Shown here in pieces: positions 4,587 through 6,448 of a stretch of DNA of 6,448 nucleotides (position 1 is its first letter; every line of letters starts with the position of its first letter). This DNA comes from an uncultured Clostridia bacterium (GTDB lineage: Bacteria > Bacillota > Clostridia > Oscillospirales > CAG-272). Position numbers and translations under genes: made by a program. Where the stretch lies: the NCBI GenBank assembly GCA_937914815.1, contig CALDMI010000043.1:1-6448 (forward strand). Direction: 5' to 3'. The notes beneath the pieces were generated by a model that saw only the letters and a list, made by a program, of their open reading frames with translations, did no database searches and was not told the DNA's origin.

Positions 4587-4943
4587 ATGACAACTGTTAC
4601 GTTTCTTAAATCCGGCGGTTTCTATTACGGCTTTGAGGAGCAGGGGCATACCGGGTATGGCGAGTCGGGGGACGATGTCCTCTGCGCGGCGCTCTCCTCT
4701 ATGACGATGCTCATCGTGAATGCGATAGAGGTCTCCTACGGGTGCGACGTCGATTATAAAATCGACGAGGTGACGACGGATATTTCACTTACCGTAAAGT
4801 CCGCGCTCCCGAAGTATGAGAAAGACGAGAGAAAGCAGTTTGCGGTCTCCGGTCTCATACAGGCATACTATCTGCAGCTCATGGACCTCATTGAGGACTA
4901 TTACGAGTTCCTTGATGTCAAGGAAAAGGAAACCGAGCTTTGA
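4587..4943 (+). CDS. prp: Ribosomal-processing cysteine protease Prp (YsxB)
   Basis: A 118-residue protein of the Prp/YsxB family, found between rplU and rpmA in Firmicutes. Prp removes the N-terminal prepeptide of L27, which would otherwise block the peptidyl-transferase site. The catalytic histidine and cysteine sit in the conserved stretch GHTGYGESGDD-VLCAALSS, at H21 and C33, one residue earlier than H22/C34 of S. aureus Prp. An aspartate pair (D29, D30) precedes the cysteine. The substrate, L27 with the expected prepeptide, is encoded next door, which supports the assignment. The ribosome binding site is poor (only AGGG, twelve bases upstream), so translation probably depends on coupling to rplU, eight bases before. 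The C-terminus is acidic. No membrane segment is seen. Confidence 0.94.
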   Translation: MTTVTFLKSGGFYYGFEEQGHTGYGESGDDVLCAALSSMTMLIVNAIEVSYGCDVDYKIDEVTTDISLTVKSALPKYEKDERKQFAVSGLIQAYYLQLMDLIEDYYEFLDVKEKETEL

Positions 4944-4965
4944 GGATTTAACCCAAAATAAGTAT

Positions 4966-4971
4966 GGAGGT
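4966..4971 (+). promoter_or_regulatory. Ribosome binding site that fixes the rpmA start
   Basis: GGAGGT lies seven bases before the ATG at 4979. An in-frame ATG at 4964 overlaps this site and would add five residues before the standard L27 prepeptide, so 4979 is the start. Confidence 0.9.
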
Positions 4972-4978
4972 ACTGAAA

Positions 4979-5257
4979 ATGCTTAAAATTAGCTTGCAAT
5001 TCTTTGCTCATAAAAAGGGCGTCGGCTCCACGAAGAACGGTCGTGATTCTGAGTCGAAGCGTCTCGGCGTGAAGAGAGCAGACGGACAGACCGTCTCTGC
5101 CGGCGCTATCATAGTAAGACAGCGCGGCACCGCGATCCATCCGGGCACCAATGTCGGCATAGGCTCCGACGATACTCTCTTTGCTCTTACCGACGGTACT
5201 GTAAAGTTCGAGCACGTCACCGGCGGCAAAAAGCGCGTGAGCGTTTATTCAAAATAA
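4979..5257 (+). CDS. rpmA: 50S ribosomal protein L27 (bL27) with Prp-cleaved prepeptide
   Basis: A 92-residue precursor of bL27. The first nine residues (MLKISLQFF) match the Firmicutes prepeptide. Prp is known to cut this motif after the second Phe, which would leave an 83-residue protein starting [15 protein letters not shown], the same N-terminus as processed E. coli L27. The mature N-terminus reaches toward the peptidyl-transferase centre. The family core ([11 protein letters not shown], then IIVRQRGT and HPGTNVG) is intact, and the C-terminus ends normally (VSVYSK). The start at 4979 is fixed by GGAGGT at 4966-4971. It is the last gene of the operon, 35 bases after prp, and a hairpin terminator follows within 10 bases. 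obg, a common next gene, is absent. Confidence 0.98.
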   Translation: MLKISLQFFAHKKGVGSTKNGRDSESKRLGVKRADGQTVSAGAIIVRQRGTAIHPGTNVGIGSDDTLFALTDGTVKFEHVTGGKKRVSVYSK

Positions 5258-5262
5258 TCACG

Positions 5263-5296
5263 AAAAGGGCTGTGTCGTCTTGACGCAGCCCCTTTT
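5263..5296 (+). terminator. Intrinsic terminator of rplU-prp-rpmA
   Basis: The arm at 5263-5276 (AAAAGGGCTGTGTC) pairs with 5282-5296 (GACGCAGCCCCTTTT) around GTCTT, with one G-U pair and one bulged C. The T-run is short (TTTT) and can pair with the leading A-run, so it may also work in the minus direction. It lies five bases after the rpmA stop. TTGACA at 5295-5300 overlaps its end, but no matching -10 was found for galE. Confidence 0.82.
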
Positions 5297-5347
5297 GACA
5301 TCTCTTCCTAAATCAGTAATTCTTTAACATAAGAGAGGATATAAATT

Positions 5348-6367
5348 ATGTCTGTTCTTGTTACAGGCGGCACCGGCTTTATAGGCTCACATACGGTTGT
5401 TGAGCTCCTTTCTGCCGGAGAAAAAGTCGTCATAGTAGACAGCCTTGTGAACAGCAAGCTCTGTGTTCTTGACCGTATCGAAAAGATAACCGGAAAGAGA
5501 CCGGAGTTTGTGAAGTGCGACCTTCTCGATATGCCCACGCTTGACGCGGTGTTCGCCTCCCACCCGGATATAACCTCCGTGATACATTTCGCGGGGCTCA
5601 AGGCGGTGGGCGAGTCGGTGCAGAAGCCGCTTCTGTACTACCACAATAACCTGACCGGCACATTCAATCTCCTTGAATGTATGATAAAGTACGGCGTAGG
5701 AAGAATAGTATTCTCCTCCTCCGCGACGGTCTACGGTCTGCCGAAGAGCGTGCCGATAAGAGAGGATTTCCCCCTCTCGACGACGAACCCCTACGGCGAG
5801 ACGAAGCTTATGATAGAGAGAATACTCAAGGATACCGCCGCGGCAAACCCCGGCATGTCCGTCTGCATCCTCCGCTACTTCAACCCGATAGGAGCACACG
5901 AGAGCGGACTGATAGGTGAGGACCCGCGCGGAATACCGAATAACCTTCTGCCGTATATCGCAAAGGTCGCGGCAGGGAAGCTCGAGTGTCTGAGCGTCTT
6001 CGGCGACGATTATCCGACCCCGGACGGGACCGGAGTCCGCGATTATATCCATGTCGTCGACCTTGCAAAGGCGCACCTCAAGGCGCTTGATTATACCGAG
6101 CGTATGAAGGGTGTCGACTATATAAACGTCGGCACCGGAAACGGATATTCGGTTCTCCAGATGGTAAAGGCGTTCGGCGATGTATGGGGCTCACCCATAA
6201 AGTACCGCATTGCCCCCCGCCGCCCGGGCGATATAGCAGAGTGCTATGCCGACCCGACAAAGGCGCGCGAGGTCCTCGGCTGGAGCGCAGAGCTCGACCT
6301 CCACAGAATGTGTGAGGACGCCGCAAGATGGCAGCGCATGAACCCCGACGGGTATCCCGACGACTGA
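5348..6367 (+). CDS. galE: UDP-glucose 4-epimerase (GalE)
   Basis: A 339-residue, full-length extended short-chain dehydrogenase. It interconverts UDP-glucose and UDP-galactose with tightly bound NAD in the cytosol (Leloir pathway, glycan precursors). The Rossmann motif GGTGFIG spans 7-13, with D31 for the adenine ribose. The catalytic serine region is SSSATVYG (S124 by E. coli numbering) and the YxxxK pair is Y149/K153 (NPYGETK). The substrate-binding half has RYFNPIGAH and VRDYIHVVDLA. C299 (AECYADPTK) occupies the gate position of E. coli Y299 and human C307. A small residue there is associated with acceptance of UDP-GlcNAc/UDP-GalNAc too. GAGGA (5335-5339) lies eight bases before the ATG. 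No convincing promoter was found in the 50 bases after the rpmA terminator, so galE may depend on read-through or a weak promoter. ATA codes for 16 of 21 isoleucines by my count. Confidence 0.96.
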   Translation: MSVLVTGGTGFIGSHTVVELLSAGEKVVIVDSLVNSKLCVLDRIEKITGKRPEFVKCDLLDMPTLDAVFASHPDITSVIHFAGLKAVGESVQKPLLYYHNNLTGTFNLLECMIKYGVGRIVFSSSATVYGLPKSVPIREDFPLSTTNPYGETKLMIERILKDTAAANPGMSVCILRYFNPIGAHESGLIGEDPRGIPNNLLPYIAKVAAGKLECLSVFGDDYPTPDGTGVRDYIHVVDLAKAHLKALDYTERMKGVDYINVGTGNGYSVLQMVKAFGDVWGSPIKYRIAPRRPGDIAECYADPTKAREVLGWSAELDLHRMCEDAARWQRMNPDGYPDD

Positions 6368-6394
6368 TATAACCAAAATCCATAAAATTTTTTA

Positions 6395-6433
6395 CCGCCC
6401 TGAATCGGCAATACCGGGCAGGGCGGCATTTTT
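6395..6433 (+). terminator. Intrinsic terminator of galE
   Basis: CCGCCCTG (6395-6402) pairs perfectly with CAGGGCGG (6419-6426), with an inner CGG/CCG pairing possible in the 16-base loop, followed by CATTTTT (6427-6433) and more T. It begins 27 bases after the galE stop codon. No gene is visible in the remaining 15 bases of the window. Confidence 0.92.
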
Positions 6434-6448
6434 CTTTGACCGACAGCG

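Noticed and set aside
5295..5330. TTGACA (5295-5300) as a galE promoter
   Set aside because: It overlaps the rpmA terminator end, and no good -10 lies 16-18 bases downstream; TAACAT at 5325-5330 is 24 bases away. Recorded as a possibility only.
5387..6076. Minus-strand open frame of 229 codons inside galE
   Set aside because: galE is complete with all catalytic motifs; the antisense translation resembles no family I recognise.
1..6448. CRISPR array, insertion sequence, phage or defence module
   Set aside because: No regularly spaced repeats, transposase, integrase, terminal inverted repeats or defence-type domains were seen on either strand; all sizeable frames are explained by housekeeping genes.

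Overview
The window reads as ordinary chromosomal housekeeping DNA from a Gram-positive anaerobe of the class Clostridia, most likely an uncultured gut lineage near the Oscillospirales or Christensenellales (inference; no taxonomic marker such as 16S is present). The reasons are: the rplU-prp-rpmA order with an L21-type mRNA leader, an L27 that carries the Firmicutes N-terminal prepeptide, a YqeG-type phosphatase, a protein of the clostridial 'CD1247 N-terminal domain' type beside efp, strong GGAGG-type ribosome binding sites, and TTGACA/TATAAT promoters with 17-base spacers. GC content looks moderately high (mid-50s percent by eye), yet ATA is the preferred isoleucine codon in most genes.

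Layout. Bases 1-240 hold a tRNA-Lys(UUU) gene on the minus strand, with its own promoter (188-216) and terminator hairpins (12-33, and possibly 64-89). A back-to-back promoter (271-299) drives a plus-strand operon: a YqeG-family HAD phosphatase (351-878), an endonuclease-IV-like TIM-barrel protein (875-1723, ATGA overlap) and an M24 Xaa-Pro aminopeptidase (1727-2791). A GC-rich hairpin lacking a U-tract follows. A second strong promoter (2867-2895) serves efp (2933-3490) and a small acidic, cysteine-rich zinc-ribbon protein (3555-3971), closed by a clear intrinsic terminator (4022-4052). A consensus promoter (4159-4187) and an L21 leader (about 4191-4262) precede rplU, prp and rpmA (4270-5257), closed by a hairpin at 5263-5296. 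The last gene is galE (5348-6367), with its own terminator (6395-6433).

How the genes work together. Most of the window supports translation: a lysine tRNA, elongation factor P (which relieves ribosome stalls at proline runs), a prolyl-peptide aminopeptidase, ribosomal proteins L21 and L27, and the protease Prp that trims L27 before it can function. GalE is metabolic (UDP-sugar supply for galactose use and surface glycans). It stands where obg often follows rpmA in Firmicutes.

I found no mobile element, CRISPR array, toxin-antitoxin pair, phage gene or defence-like cassette. I do not see an undescribed multi-gene system. The parts most worth a second look are the poorly characterised Cys-rich protein beside EF-P, the endonuclease-IV-like protein with an altered metal-site motif, a mismatched acceptor stem in the tRNA-Lys, the ATA codon preference, and several non-canonical hairpins between genes.
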